A stretch of DNA of 64,000 nt from Thecaphora thlaspeos (Eukaryota; Basidiomycota; Ustilaginomycetes; Urocystidales; Glomosporiaceae): assembly GCA_900291925.1 (NCBI GenBank), contig UWYS01000016.1, positions 248,001-312,000 on the forward strand. The letters are read 5' to 3'. The position numbers and the translations under genes were made by a program. Positions 1 through 9,602 of this stretch are shown here, piece after piece. Within the stretch, counting starts at the first letter, position 1. Every line of letters begins with the position of its first letter. The notes under the pieces were generated by a model that worked only from the letters and a program-made list of their open reading frames with translations, was not told the DNA's origin and did no database searches.

Positions 1-2117
1 ATCTCGGAGGTCGCCTTCTCGGCGCCGCCGTCTGCTGGGTGAATTCGCACCGTCGGCGCGCTGGACGAGGTCGGCAAAGGCCCGCACGTGGGCTGCGGTC
101 CCGGTGCACCAATTCCACTAGCCCATCCGTTACTGCGGCTTGCTGACGCTACCGGTGTCAGCGATGCTGCTGCTGTTGCTGCTGACGCCCCTTCTAGCTT
201 CACGGGCTCCTCCAGCAGCGCAGCACTACTGGTGAAAGCAGACGATGATGAAGCTTCTGCCTCGCGTTCTCCGCTGACACTGCTGCTGCCGCTCCAGTCA
301 GGCGCGGCAGTGGAGCGAGCCACGACTTCCTGCAAGGCCAATTCCGCCTTTGACGGGTGCTCGCGCTCCTCTGCCGGACGTTCTGTCGTCTCCTTGGGCG
401 GTGGTGGGGGTGCCGACGATGTCGTATCCGGACTGATGCTGCCGGTCTGCACCGGCGAGTTGCCTTGCGAGTCGAGCGACCACCTCACAGCCTTGAGGTC
501 CAGGGCGACCACGAGCCCGTTGAGGCTCTTGCGCAACAGGCTCTTCCGCCTTTCCTCTTCTTTGCGCGCGGCTTCTGTGGAGTCGTGAGGTCTGGAGGAG
601 GATGAGGCGGAGGCGCACGAGCGTGGCTGCGACGGCTGCGAGGGGGTGCGGCCAGCGGGCGATCTCGGTCCTAGGCCGACCCGGGCAATCTGGCCTGCAG
701 AGACGGGGCTGGCCCGCTGTGCGACTGCTAGCACACCCTGCCTCGCCGTCATTTCGAGGACGCCGGAGTGGTTGCTGTCGCCATCGCTGCCTGCTACGTC
801 GTCATCGTCGCCAGGCCGGCGGGCGTGAGTTCTCACCGTTGCCTCCTGCTCCACCTCGTCGACCTCCTCCGTCATGCCCTCCATCGCGCCGCTGCCGAAA
901 CATGGACGTCGTTCGGCCACAGTCGAGGTGAAGGCTTCGTCGGATGCACCAAACGTACTGGGCCTGCGCGGCGACCGGATAGGCGAAGAGCGTCTGCCAT
1001 TGCTCGATCTCGAGGCGGACCTGGAGGAAAAGTGGCGCTCCGCCTTGACGCGGCGCTGCTGGCCGGTAGCGCTGCCAGGACGGCTGCTGCTGCTTCTTGC
1101 CGAGCGCGGCGAGAGAGGGCCGCCGGCCGGCGGTGGGAAGAAGGCCGAGATGCGACGGATGGATGAGATCTCGTCGGCCGACTGGTCGCTCAGCTCGTTG
1201 TCCGAGAGCCTGCTCGAGGAGCGCGTCGAGGAAAATTTGCCTCGCACCGAGGCCGCCACAAAGCTGTCGGTGCTCCACGCTTCGAGATGGGACGATCGGC
1301 TCCAGGCTGGCCAGGCGGGCGAGCCCGGGCTCCTGAGGCTGACTGGGGAGTGGAGCGGCTTCGGCGGAAGCGGGAGGTCAGGCGGCGGGCCCAAGGGTCT
1401 CGAAGTCGTCGATAAGGTCGAGCGGACCGAGGAGGCGGTTCCGGGCCGCGCGAGCCGGGCGCCGGACTGCCTCTTGTTGGCGCGGCTGTCGCTGCGCTGC
1501 GAGGAGGCCTTTCGCGAGGCGTGATCGGAGCTCTCGTCGAGGGTGAGGAGGGTGTGGACACTATGGGAGTCGTCCTCGTCTTCTTGCGAGTTTGTGTCAA
1601 TTGACGTCGAGGTAATCGAGCTGGTCGTCTGCAGCGAGGAGTTCGAGTGACGCAGAGCGTGACTATTGTCGCGCGTAGCTATCGGAGCTTCGACGGCCAG
1701 AGGACGGCAGGGCTCCCCTGGCGTCGAGGGGAAGGCCGAGAGGTGGCCGAGGACTGTGCTCTCGCTGTCATCTTCGGTCTCGCTGGCCCTGTGGTCGCCA
1801 AACTTGGCTTCCCGGCACCCCAGGACCTCCTCTTCATCGTCTGACTCATCCTCTTCGACGTTGACCCATGAGAAGCGATCCTCGCAGCCGCCGCCAGGCA
1901 CGTGCAACATCGTCGAGGCGGGACTGCCGTCGCTGCAACTTAGGAGAACCTGCGGCGTCTGACGTTGCGGTGCCTCTCGCCGCTTGGCCTGCCTCATGGC
2001 CACAATGCGCTGCCGAAGCTCGTCTCTTGCGGACGCTGCGTCCGACATAGCATCTGCAGGCACCAACGTCTCGTCGTGGCAAGTGTCATGCATGGTGCCG
2101 TACGATGCGATGACCAT
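1..2117 (-). CDS. Ser-rich disordered hypothetical protein, C-terminus cut off by window edge
   Basis: The minus strand is open from an ATG at 2117 to the window edge, about 705 codons with no stop. An in-frame TAA lies 11 codons upstream of this ATG, so it is the first possible start in the exon; a second ATG follows eight codons later at 2093. The product is not recognised. It is rich in Ser, Pro, Arg and Glu, with an early acidic patch (EEDESDDEEE), many SRSS/SSSR runs and poly-Pro or poly-Ser stretches, and no membrane segment. This suggests a long disordered regulatory or scaffold protein. The plus-strand reading frames over the same DNA are mirror images of this biased coding sequence. 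Introns cannot be excluded because low-complexity coding offers no conserved alignment, but uninterrupted openness over 2.1 kb supports one exon. No function is proposed. Confidence 0.7.
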   Translation of the reverse strand, partial: MVIASYGTMHDTCHDETLVPADAMSDAASARDELRQRIVAMRQAKRREAPQRQTPQVLLSCSDGSPASTMLHVPGGGCEDRFSWVNVEEDESDDEEEVLGCREAKFGDHRASETEDDSESTVLGHLSAFPSTPGEPCRPLAVEAPIATRDNSHALRHSNSSLQTTSSITSTSIDTNSQEDEDDSHSVHTLLTLDESSDHASRKASSQRSDSRANKRQSGARLARPGTASSVRSTLSTTSRPLGPPPDLPLPPKPLHSPVSLRSPGSPAWPAWSRSSHLEAWSTDSFVAASVRGKFSSTRSSSRLSDNELSDQSADEISSIRRISAFFPPPAGGPLSPRSARSSSSRPGSATGQQRRVKAERHFSSRSASRSSNGRRSSPIRSPRRPSTFGASDEAFTSTVAERRPCFGSGAMEGMTEEVDEVEQEATVRTHARRPGDDDDVAGSDGDSNHSGVLEMTARQGVLAVAQRASPVSAGQIARVGLGPRSPAGRTPSQPSQPRSCASASSSSRPHDSTEAARKEEERRKSLLRKSLNGLVVALDLKAVRWSLDSQGNSPVQTGSISPDTTSSAPPPPPKETTERPAEEREHPSKAELALQEVVARSTAAPDWSGSSSVSGEREAEASSSSAFTSSAALLEEPVKLEGASAATAAASLTPVASASRSNGWASGIGAPGPQPTCGPLPTSSSAPTVRIHPADGGAEKATSE

Positions 2118-3836
2118 CGTATGCCGTAGAGGGGGAGCGCTTGCGTCTTAGGTCGAGAAGGGCCGGGGTCGCCGACGCAAGCCGAACTGGCTCGATGGAT
2201 GGGCAGACGTCCCTGCGCAGCCCGGGTTTCTGTGGCCGTGTTGGCTTTCGGCAACACAGCTTGCGAGCTGGGCTATCGCAGCCAAGGGTGGCGGGGATGA
2301 CCCGACAAGAGAGAAGGAGAGAGAGGGACGGAGGGAGAGGGGGAGGATCGGCAGCTGTCTACCGGCGTTGACAGCCAGTGCTTCCGCCTCTTCCTCTCCT
2401 TACTGCTGCTGGCGCACGCGACCCTCTGCGGTCGCTGGAAGATGTTGAGCGAATGAGCAACCGTACCACGGCATCAAGCCTGTCTGACGAGGTAGACGGT
2501 GTTGGCGGGCAGAAAGGCGCACAGAAAGAGCCTGTGCGGGTGCGCGGGCGTTGGGTGTGGGGCCAAGTCGATCAGAGCCCTGGACAAGGACAAGTATATA
2601 AGACGGTCGAGGGCTAGCGACGGGGACCAGCGTCCTAGTGGGCGAACCGAGGAGCGCCGTTGGCGGCACTGGTTTCGGGCTACCGTGATGGTGTTGATGT
2701 CGAGATGTGACCGCCAAAGACGACAGGATTATCGGCAGCCAGCTGCCTCTATGTGGTGTCGGACGGACAAACAAAGAGTAGGCTCTAGTGTAGCGTGTGG
2801 GTCTTGGCGGCTCGAACGAAGTGTTGACGATGGTGGGGCGCCGAGGGCGGCGTCGGATGGGAAAATGAGGCCGAATGTGGCGGAAGTAGCTTGACAAGGA
2901 AGCAACGGCGGGCCAACGGATCGGCTTGCAAGTGCGGCGACGATGATCTGTCGAGGTGGGCGAGGTCAAGCAGATGGCCGAATGGGACGTCTTAGAAGGA
3001 GAGGGCGAGACGTCGAGGTAGCACGGCGCGGTGTGGAGCGTCGTGGAGATGAGCCAGCCCGAGATCGACCGAGGGATGGATTTGGGCGCGGAAGACGATG
3101 CGGCCAGGGTATACGGAACAAGGGAATGGACGAAAGGGTCGAGCAGGTAGAGTAAGCAGGTAGAGTAAGCAGGCAGACAATGGCGGCCAGGTCGCCGCGA
3201 ATGAGAGCGGCGAGGCGGCGAGGCGGCGTGAAGGGACGAAAGGGGATGGCAGAGTGAGATGGAGTGCTGAGGTTGGAGGGTAAGGCTCTGCACTGTAACT
3301 GCTGCCGAAGTGAAGATAGCAGCAGACAGGCCGGGAACGAAAGGATAGGAGGGGACAAAGGGGGCATGGCGGCATGGCGGCATGGCGGCATGGCGGCAAC
3401 CACGACGACGGCGGCGGCAAGAAGGCAGCAGCACCTTCCTGTCGCGACGACAGATGCAGAGGAGAGAGGGGCCAACAATCAAGAAATGAAATCAAGACGT
3501 GTCAAGGGCGGCTGTAGTTGACCTCGTTGATGCAGCTGCTCCAAGTGTAAGCGCTGCAAACGCATTAACAAGCACGTTACAGTTTCGGTGCCGCGCCGCT
3601 ACAGTGCACTCTGTACATAACGAATAGTACTGTGCAGTACTGTATATGCGCAGCCGGCTGCAGCGCCGGGGCCCTCTTTGCTCTTTGCTCACGGCGCGTC
3701 AAAGCACCAACGGGCCGAGAAAGCGACGAGGGCCTTCGCCCGGCGTGCCCACCGACGGAACTCGGAGATAGGTTGGCAGCCGAGAGGAGTCTCGAAATTA
3801 TTTGTTGGGGACGGCTCCGCACCCTTCCTCCTCGCC
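2118..3836. other. Divergent intergenic region
   Basis: This 1.7-kb stretch separates the minus-strand gene ending its 5' side at 2117 from the plus-strand gene starting at 3837, so it should hold both promoters. It contains short tandem repeats (13-bp units around 3143-3180 and 8-bp units at 3365-3396). It also has purine-rich runs near 2305-2345. A 360-codon minus frame crosses it but looks like antisense low-complexity sequence. I see no convincing gene. Confidence 0.6.
3365..3396. repeat. Tandem repeat, 4 x CATGGCGG
   Basis: Four perfect head-to-tail copies of the 8-bp unit CATGGCGG lie in the divergent intergenic region, about 450 bp upstream of the PPX-TTC27 start. An 8-bp period does not preserve a reading frame, which argues against coding. 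It is probably a simple minisatellite. Confidence 0.9.
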
Positions 3837-6800
3837 ATGGAGAGAACCCCCATCCTCTCACGCATCGCAGCGCCGACCCAAGTCATAGCAACCATGACGT
3901 CTACACTACCACTGCCGCACTCCCCGCTCAGCCACTTCCTCGGGTCCACCAAGGCCCGGCTAGCACAGCATGAGGACCTCGAGGATGCTGTCTACCTCCT
4001 CACCCCGCCGTGCCCGACATTAGACCAGGTCGTCGCCGCCATCGCCTACGCGTACCTACAGACGCAGCTCCAAAAGTCGCAGCCTCCTTCTACGTCGTCG
4101 TCTTCTTCTTCGAAGGTCTATATACCCGTCGTTCAGGCAAAGAGGGCCGAGACCCTGGACGCGGCTCTCCCCGATCTCTCGCTCGCACTCCAGGCCTCTC
4201 TGATCGGCTTAGAGGACCTCACCTTTCTCGACGATCAGGAGTGGAGGACCGCCACTGCATACGGCCGCAACAAAGATGCCATCCTGGTCGGCGGGACCTC
4301 CACCTTGGCCGCCACGGCCGAGTCGATCAACGAGTGGGAGGAGGTTCACGGGATGCAGGTCGTCGGCCTCATTGACACCGAGCTGCCGCCCACCCCGCTC
4401 GCTGGTCTGAAGACTGTCATCATCGCGCCCACATCAGAGGTCAAGGGGACTGATCCAGAGACCGGTCTAGCCTCTCTCGTCGCGCTCCACTTCAAGGCGG
4501 CGCTGCAAGCCTCGCAGCTTCCCACAGCGTCGGAGACAGAGGCGGGCACAGCGCAACAGTTGCTGCCCGAGGAGCTCGCTGACTTCTTTCTTGCAGCTAT
4601 CCTGGTTGAGAGCGACAACCTGACCGAGTCCAAGACGTCCTACCTCGATCAGGGCGCCGTCGGGTTCCTAGCTCCCAAGTCGTCTTTCCAGCAGCCGCAA
4701 GCCGACGAAGAGGACGCGGACGATGATGACAAGTCTCGAGAGGATGGCAGTCGGGAGGAGGTGGCGAGTACGTACGTTCCCAACTTCCCTGACCTCGACT
4801 CATTCTACCGGGCACTCAGGTCGGTGCCCCGCGGCGGAGCCGCTGCCAGGACGCTCGGCGGCCTCAAGGCACACGGAGCGCCCGCCACGGCCCGCCTGCC
4901 GACGCACTTCGAGTGGAGCCTCATTCGCGGCAACCTGCTGCCCGCTGTCGCCGAGGCCGAGACCGTGCCGGACTTTGCGAAGAAGGCGATCACCGGAGAT
5001 TTTGCCGCTATCCTGACGTCTCCGATCGCGCTGAAGCTGCTTCGGCCCTACGGAGCTGCGCTGGGAAAGGCAGCGGCAGCCGCCTCGTCGCAGGACGGAA
5101 GCGGCACGGACACGATCGATCTGTTCCGGGTCTCAATCGGCGAGACGGTCGCTGCCCAGCTCGTCAGCTCCGCGACTTCGGCTGGCGAGGTGCTCTGCAT
5201 CGCCATGGCGGCTCTCCATGCCTTTATTCAGGTCAACTGGACCGGGCCCGACCTCGCCACCGACATGACGCCCTACTCGCTGCTCCGTTCCAGCGCAAGC
5301 GATGCGTTCCCGCCGCGCAAGGTCGAGGAAGAGGAGCTGGAGAAGGAGGCTCGGCGGATCGGACGCATTATCCACCGCGCATCGCTCGACGCGCTCGTTT
5401 TCAAGGGCGAGCCGGCCTACCACCTCTGTCAGGTACCCTTCTTCCTGGTCTTTGCCAAAGCCGTCTTTGAGACCCTCTGGACGCAGCAGCAGCAGCAGGC
5501 TGCGTCCGCTGCCGATGGTGAAGGAGACGCAACGTCGGCCGTGGCGCGCTTCGAGTCGCTGCCCTGGTGGAGACTTCGCGCTTCGACTGTCCACTCGCAC
5601 GTCCTTGACGAGCCGGCCAGCTTCGGCCCGGCCATCTTCGAACCTGTCGCCCGCCTCGTCGAAACGCTCGAAAGCAATCGGCAATCTTACGACCTCGCGT
5701 CGTCAACGACGTTGCCGGCCCAAGAGAGCAAGGAAAAGAACCCGTGGGCTTCGCTCAGCGCCCGCCTGACCCTTGAGCGCGGCGTGGCCCTCCAGAGGCT
5801 TGGCAACGACCGCGAGGCATCGGAAGAATTCGTCGAGGCGGCCAAGGTCAATGGACTTCGCTACCGCCTCGGCGGTGCTCTGGGCAAGCGGACGAAGTAC
5901 CAGAAGGACGCCAAGATACAGCTGGTGCTGCTCGCCAAGAGCGCCGTCGTCGATGGCGGCAAAGATGAGGAAGCGGGGGAGGCGGAAGAGGCGTCGGCGA
6001 GCGGTGAAGCGAAGTCAGCAGACGCTGCCGCCCCCGGCGCTGAAGAGGGTCTCGACGACGGTTGGCAGGCTAAGGCGAACCCGCATGAGCAGGTGTCCGG
6101 CATGCCGAACACCTATGCGCTCAACGACGACCTGCTGCTCGAACAGACGCAGTTCACCTCCACTTCGATTGACGAGCAGCAAGGGGGAGCGGAAGGCGTT
6201 GGCCACGATGAGCTGTCGCAGCTTGACCCCAACAGCCAGCCCGCGCTGGCGGTGCTCGACCAGTGCACGCTGCTGGCACTCTGCCTCAACATCCGCAACA
6301 CGCAGCCTACGCACGGCCTGACGTCGAACCAGATGTCGTCGTTCATCTCGCGCGTCATCTCGCACCCGCGCAACTGGACGGTCCACACCATGTCGCTGCT
6401 TCTGCGCGCCCGCCTCGAGTCAACGCGCACACGGACGGTGGAGCGCTCGGTGCTGCAGCTCCAGGCGCTGATCGACCAGATGCCGACCAACGACTCGAGC
6501 CTGCAGGAACGGCTGAAGTGCTTCCACGCGCTCGACCTCCCTCCCAAGTGGAAGATGCAGGCGGAGCTCGCGCGGCGGTATGCCAGCCTTGGAGTGACGC
6601 GCAGCGCGCTTGAGATCTTTGAGCGGATCGAGATGTGGGAGGATGTGGTGCAGTGCCTTGGCCTGTTAGGCAGGCAGCAGGAGGGCATCGAGATCATCCG
6701 CGAGCTGCTCCAGGGCAGCAAGGTCGAGGCCGACGTCGACGTCAATCGCCGCAAGCGCCTCGGCCTCGCAGCCAACGACTCGACGGCGCAGCAGGTCATG

Positions 6801-8255
6801 TTCGGCCGGCTTGACCGAGCGCGTGAGTCCAAGCTTTGGTGCATCCTCGGCGACCTCGAGCCCACCGCGGCCGAGTCGAACTACACTCAGGCTTGGAGCG
6901 TCTCGCGCCACTCGTCGGCGCGGGCGGCGCGCTCGCTGGGCGGCTTTCACTTTGCCCGCAACGATCACGCCGAGGCGGCCAAGTGGCTGCGGTCCGCGCT
7001 CAAGATTAATCCGCTCTACACGCGCTCGTGGTTCGTTCTAGGCTGCTCCTATCTGCGACTGGAGAGATTCAAGGAGGCAGCTACCTGCTTCCGACGCTGT
7101 ACCGCGCTCGACGAGGAGGACGGCGAGAGCTGGAACAATCTCGCAAGCTGCTATCTCCGCATGAGCGAGGCGCAGGATGCCGTCGAGGTTGAGACGATGG
7201 GCCAGAGCGGACGCAATCCCGCCCTGCTCGACGCCGACTACGACGACGAGGACGATTTCGAGGAGGACAAGTGGAGCCTGCCTTCGGACGGCGAGGAGCT
7301 GAGCGACCGGAGTGACTCGGGCGTCGAGCTCAGCAGCACCGACGAGAGCGGTAGCGAGACCGAGACAGAGGTCGACACCGAGACCGAAGGCGGGGGCGAG
7401 TACGCCCAGCGGGCGGCGATGCGGTCCCTTGGCACCAACCAACGCCGTACGCTCCAGGCCTCTACTCGCAGCCGAGCCAGCGGAGCAGGACCGAGCTACA
7501 ACCTCAAGCTGCTCGCCCACCGTTCGCTCGGTAAAGCGCTTAAGTTTTCGCACGACAACTGGCGCGTCTGGTACAACTACATGATCGTCAGCATCGACGT
7601 CGGGATGCTAGGCGATGCGATGACCGCGATGGCACGGACCGTCGAGATCCGGACACGGCAGACATCGATGGGCGAAGCGGCCAAGGAGGCCGCCGTCGAT
7701 ATGGACGTTCTCAAGCGGCTCGTTGACGTCGTTACGCGCGGTACGCCTCCCTACAAAACGGACGCTGCCGGAGCGGGAGCGAAAGGAGAGGAACGGGAAG
7801 CAGCGAGGCCCAACTCCAACGAAGGGCAGGGTCTCTACCGCCAGGTCCGACGGCTGTTCGACGAGACTCTCCTCACTCGCATCTCTTCGTCGCCCGCTAT
7901 CTACACCGAGTATGGCCGGCTGCTGGAATGGACGGGAGAGAACTCAAAGGCGGTATCGGCCTACCTCAACGCCTACCGCAGCGGTGCAGGGAACCCGGCG
8001 GACGATACGATCTCCAACGATCTCTCCGCCTTCAAGGCGGCGTGCGGCGTGGTGGAGAAAATCGTTGGAATTCTGTTGCGTCTCGGGCCGAAATCTGCAA
8101 ACGAACAGGAAAAGGAGGCCGGTAAGAAGGCGATGGAAGATGCCACCTATCAGGCGAGAAGCATTGTGAGGACTTTTGTCGCCCGGACAAAGGAGGAGTT
8201 TGAGGATGAGGACGATTGGGTTCGACTGAAGGAGATGCTCGCCGAGCTGAGATGA
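3837..8255 (+). CDS. TTC27: PPX1/prune-like pseudo-phosphoesterase domain fused to TTC27/Emw1 TPR protein
   Basis: This is a single-exon gene of 1472 codons. Residues about 20-330 resemble the DHH-family exopolyphosphatases (PPX1/prune) in order and spacing. A LDQVVAAIAYAY block matches the first metal motif region, then come KVYIPVV and VVGLID, and LAAILVESDNL matches the conserved ILxDTxN block. The metal-binding Asp/His residues are largely missing: no DxD, no DHH, and VGGT where a VDHN-like motif is expected. It is probably a pseudoenzyme. From about residue 360 to the end it looks like TTC27/Emw1, a TPR protein of secretion and cell-wall integrity, with clear TPRs around residues 1015-1108 (ALKINPLYTRSWFVLG, GESWNNLASCYLRM). 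A Glu/Asp/Ser-rich insert splits the TPR block near 1133-1192. ATG 3837 (GCCATGG) was chosen; ATG 3894 (ACCATGA) is equally possible. No Met lies near the domain junction that could start a separate TTC27. Confidence 0.85.
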   Translation: MERTPILSRIAAPTQVIATMTSTLPLPHSPLSHFLGSTKARLAQHEDLEDAVYLLTPPCPTLDQVVAAIAYAYLQTQLQKSQPPSTSSSSSSKVYIPVVQAKRAETLDAALPDLSLALQASLIGLEDLTFLDDQEWRTATAYGRNKDAILVGGTSTLAATAESINEWEEVHGMQVVGLIDTELPPTPLAGLKTVIIAPTSEVKGTDPETGLASLVALHFKAALQASQLPTASETEAGTAQQLLPEELADFFLAAILVESDNLTESKTSYLDQGAVGFLAPKSSFQQPQADEEDADDDDKSREDGSREEVASTYVPNFPDLDSFYRALRSVPRGGAAARTLGGLKAHGAPATARLPTHFEWSLIRGNLLPAVAEAETVPDFAKKAITGDFAAILTSPIALKLLRPYGAALGKAAAAASSQDGSGTDTIDLFRVSIGETVAAQLVSSATSAGEVLCIAMAALHAFIQVNWTGPDLATDMTPYSLLRSSASDAFPPRKVEEEELEKEARRIGRIIHRASLDALVFKGEPAYHLCQVPFFLVFAKAVFETLWTQQQQQAASAADGEGDATSAVARFESLPWWRLRASTVHSHVLDEPASFGPAIFEPVARLVETLESNRQSYDLASSTTLPAQESKEKNPWASLSARLTLERGVALQRLGNDREASEEFVEAAKVNGLRYRLGGALGKRTKYQKDAKIQLVLLAKSAVVDGGKDEEAGEAEEASASGEAKSADAAAPGAEEGLDDGWQAKANPHEQVSGMPNTYALNDDLLLEQTQFTSTSIDEQQGGAEGVGHDELSQLDPNSQPALAVLDQCTLLALCLNIRNTQPTHGLTSNQMSSFISRVISHPRNWTVHTMSLLLRARLESTRTRTVERSVLQLQALIDQMPTNDSSLQERLKCFHALDLPPKWKMQAELARRYASLGVTRSALEIFERIEMWEDVVQCLGLLGRQQEGIEIIRELLQGSKVEADVDVNRRKRLGLAANDSTAQQVMFGRLDRARESKLWCILGDLEPTAAESNYTQAWSVSRHSSARAARSLGGFHFARNDHAEAAKWLRSALKINPLYTRSWFVLGCSYLRLERFKEAATCFRRCTALDEEDGESWNNLASCYLRMSEAQDAVEVETMGQSGRNPALLDADYDDEDDFEEDKWSLPSDGEELSDRSDSGVELSSTDESGSETETEVDTETEGGGEYAQRAAMRSLGTNQRRTLQASTRSRASGAGPSYNLKLLAHRSLGKALKFSHDNWRVWYNYMIVSIDVGMLGDAMTAMARTVEIRTRQTSMGEAAKEAAVDMDVLKRLVDVVTRGTPPYKTDAAGAGAKGEEREAARPNSNEGQGLYRQVRRLFDETLLTRISSSPAIYTEYGRLLEWTGENSKAVSAYLNAYRSGAGNPADDTISNDLSAFKAACGVVEKIVGILLRLGPKSANEQEKEAGKKAMEDATYQARSIVRTFVARTKEEFEDEDDWVRLKEMLAELR

Positions 8256-9602
8256 GAGGTATAACCCCGCCACCACCCCCGATCCCCCCCCCCCCCCCCG
8301 CCCCTCCTGCTTCGTCGCTCACGGCGTCATCGTTCTCTTTTTGTCGTCCGCCGCCTCGTAACAAGGAAGAAAACAACATCGCAAATACTGTGGTTGACGT
8401 TGTACGCCACTGGTGGGCGTCAAACGCCGGCGCTTGCGCCATGGACACGGAGCCATGATTCGCAGGGATGTCACCCGCTCTCGAGGCGCAGCAATCCACT
8501 CTTTGTCCGCACCCCACTACGCCGCCGTCTCCGTCGTAAGGCCTTGCCGTCTCAGTTGACCCCAGCCTTGGCTCCCTCCGTACCACCGCAGCAGGACAGG
8601 AGGGGCGACGAGTGGGCCCCGCATGGGCCGAAGGTGTATAAACAAGGGACGACCCCAACTCGGGAATGCTATGGAGAGAACATCACAATGCTACTTGAGC
8701 CGGGAGGATAAAGAGCTCTGTTACACCACCAAAAGCATGACGGATCGCGAGGCGACTGGCATGCGCAGCTTCTGGACGGATTCCGGCACTGTAAAACCTA
8801 CCGCTTGGAGTAAGTCTAGATTTCCACGTGTGAAATCCACGTGTGAAACGCACGTGTGAAACGCACGTGTGAACCCCACGTGTGAAACGCACGTGTGAAC
8901 GAACCTCACCAAGGCCGCCAAGGTAAAGCTGATTGATTTATCTTTGATGCTCGCTGGACCGGTCTCTGACTGCTGCTGCATCTTGTCCGACCCTCTTTGT
9001 TTTCCCTCATCACAGTCTTTCCGAAGAAAGGAGATGGGAGGGAGCCTAGGGCACTTAAGATCCGCATTCTGGAGCCCATAAAGGCGTGACCGATGTGATT
9101 GATTGCAGCAGGCGGTTGTCACCAATAAGGCCAATGACTACCCTTGACTAGATCAACACCGCGAACCAGACTGCCGGCGTCGCGGCGTCCCTCATCATCC
9201 GCTGCTCGAGGCGACAGCCCCGACCTGTTCGACTTACCTTGCCGTCCTCTTCTCCGTCCCATTCGTAAAGCTTCTCTTCTCGCACGCACACCTTCCAATT
9301 CATCCTGGCCGCCTTGTTGCTTCTCCTCTTCGTTCTTGGCCTCGCAGCCTCGTAGTCCTCCTATGTAAATTGCATTTTCTGAAGAGGTGTTCCGGGTGGA
9401 TCGTCCAAAGATACAAGAATGTTTGACCGAAGCCGGAAGCGAGAGAAACCATAGCGGAACTCTTGCGTGTTCGTGTTCGTGTTCGTAGCTGTGTCCGTGT
9501 TCGTCGGGGTCCATATCGGGGTCCGTCTCGGTATCCATTGCGACCGTACGCGACGCAATGGTGGTAGAGTAATTGCATCCAGACCGTGCAATGTTTGTCT
9601 TC
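8256..9602. other. Convergent intergenic region with poly-C and CACGTG array
   Basis: This 1.35-kb stretch lies between two 3' ends (plus gene ending 8255, minus gene ending 9603), which is long for a convergent spacer in this window. It holds a 16-base C run at 8284-8299, a TATAAA at 8637-8642, the 13-bp CACGTG array at 8824-8901, and a GTGTTC hexamer microsatellite around 9460-9500. The longest frames here are low-complexity and unsupported. A noncoding transcript starting below the TATAAA is possible but unproven. Confidence 0.55.
8824..8901. repeat. Tandem array, 6 x 13 bp, each with CACGTG E-box
   Basis: Six contiguous 13-bp units follow the pattern (C/G)CACGTGTGAA(A/C)(C/T), filling exactly 78 bp. 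Every copy keeps CACGTGTGAA and differs only at the unit borders. Each contains the palindrome CACGTG, the core site of bHLH factors (Cbf1, Pho4, SREBP types). The array lies between two convergent genes rather than at an obvious promoter. Period and core conservation are seen directly; factor binding is inference. Confidence 0.9.

Noticed and set aside
88..1524. Plus-strand open frames of 166 and 216 codons
   Set aside because: They are antisense to a longer minus-strand frame open for over 700 codons; their composition mirrors its Ser/Pro bias.
2400..3482. Minus-strand frame of 360 codons
   Set aside because: Low-complexity His/Pro/Ser sequence over intergenic tandem repeats, with no domain and overlapping frames in other phases.
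3678..3836. Upstream extension of the PPX-TTC27 frame
   Set aside because: Begins at TTG, not ATG. The PPX-like similarity starts after the ATGs at 3837 and 3894.
8824..8901. CRISPR-like array
   Set aside because: Period of 13 bp with no spacers, in a eukaryotic genome; it is a simple tandem repeat.
9119..9538. Minus-strand frame of 139 codons with His/Glu repeats
   Set aside because: Encoded by a GTGTTC microsatellite and lies in the probable 3' UTR of the GPI-protein gene.
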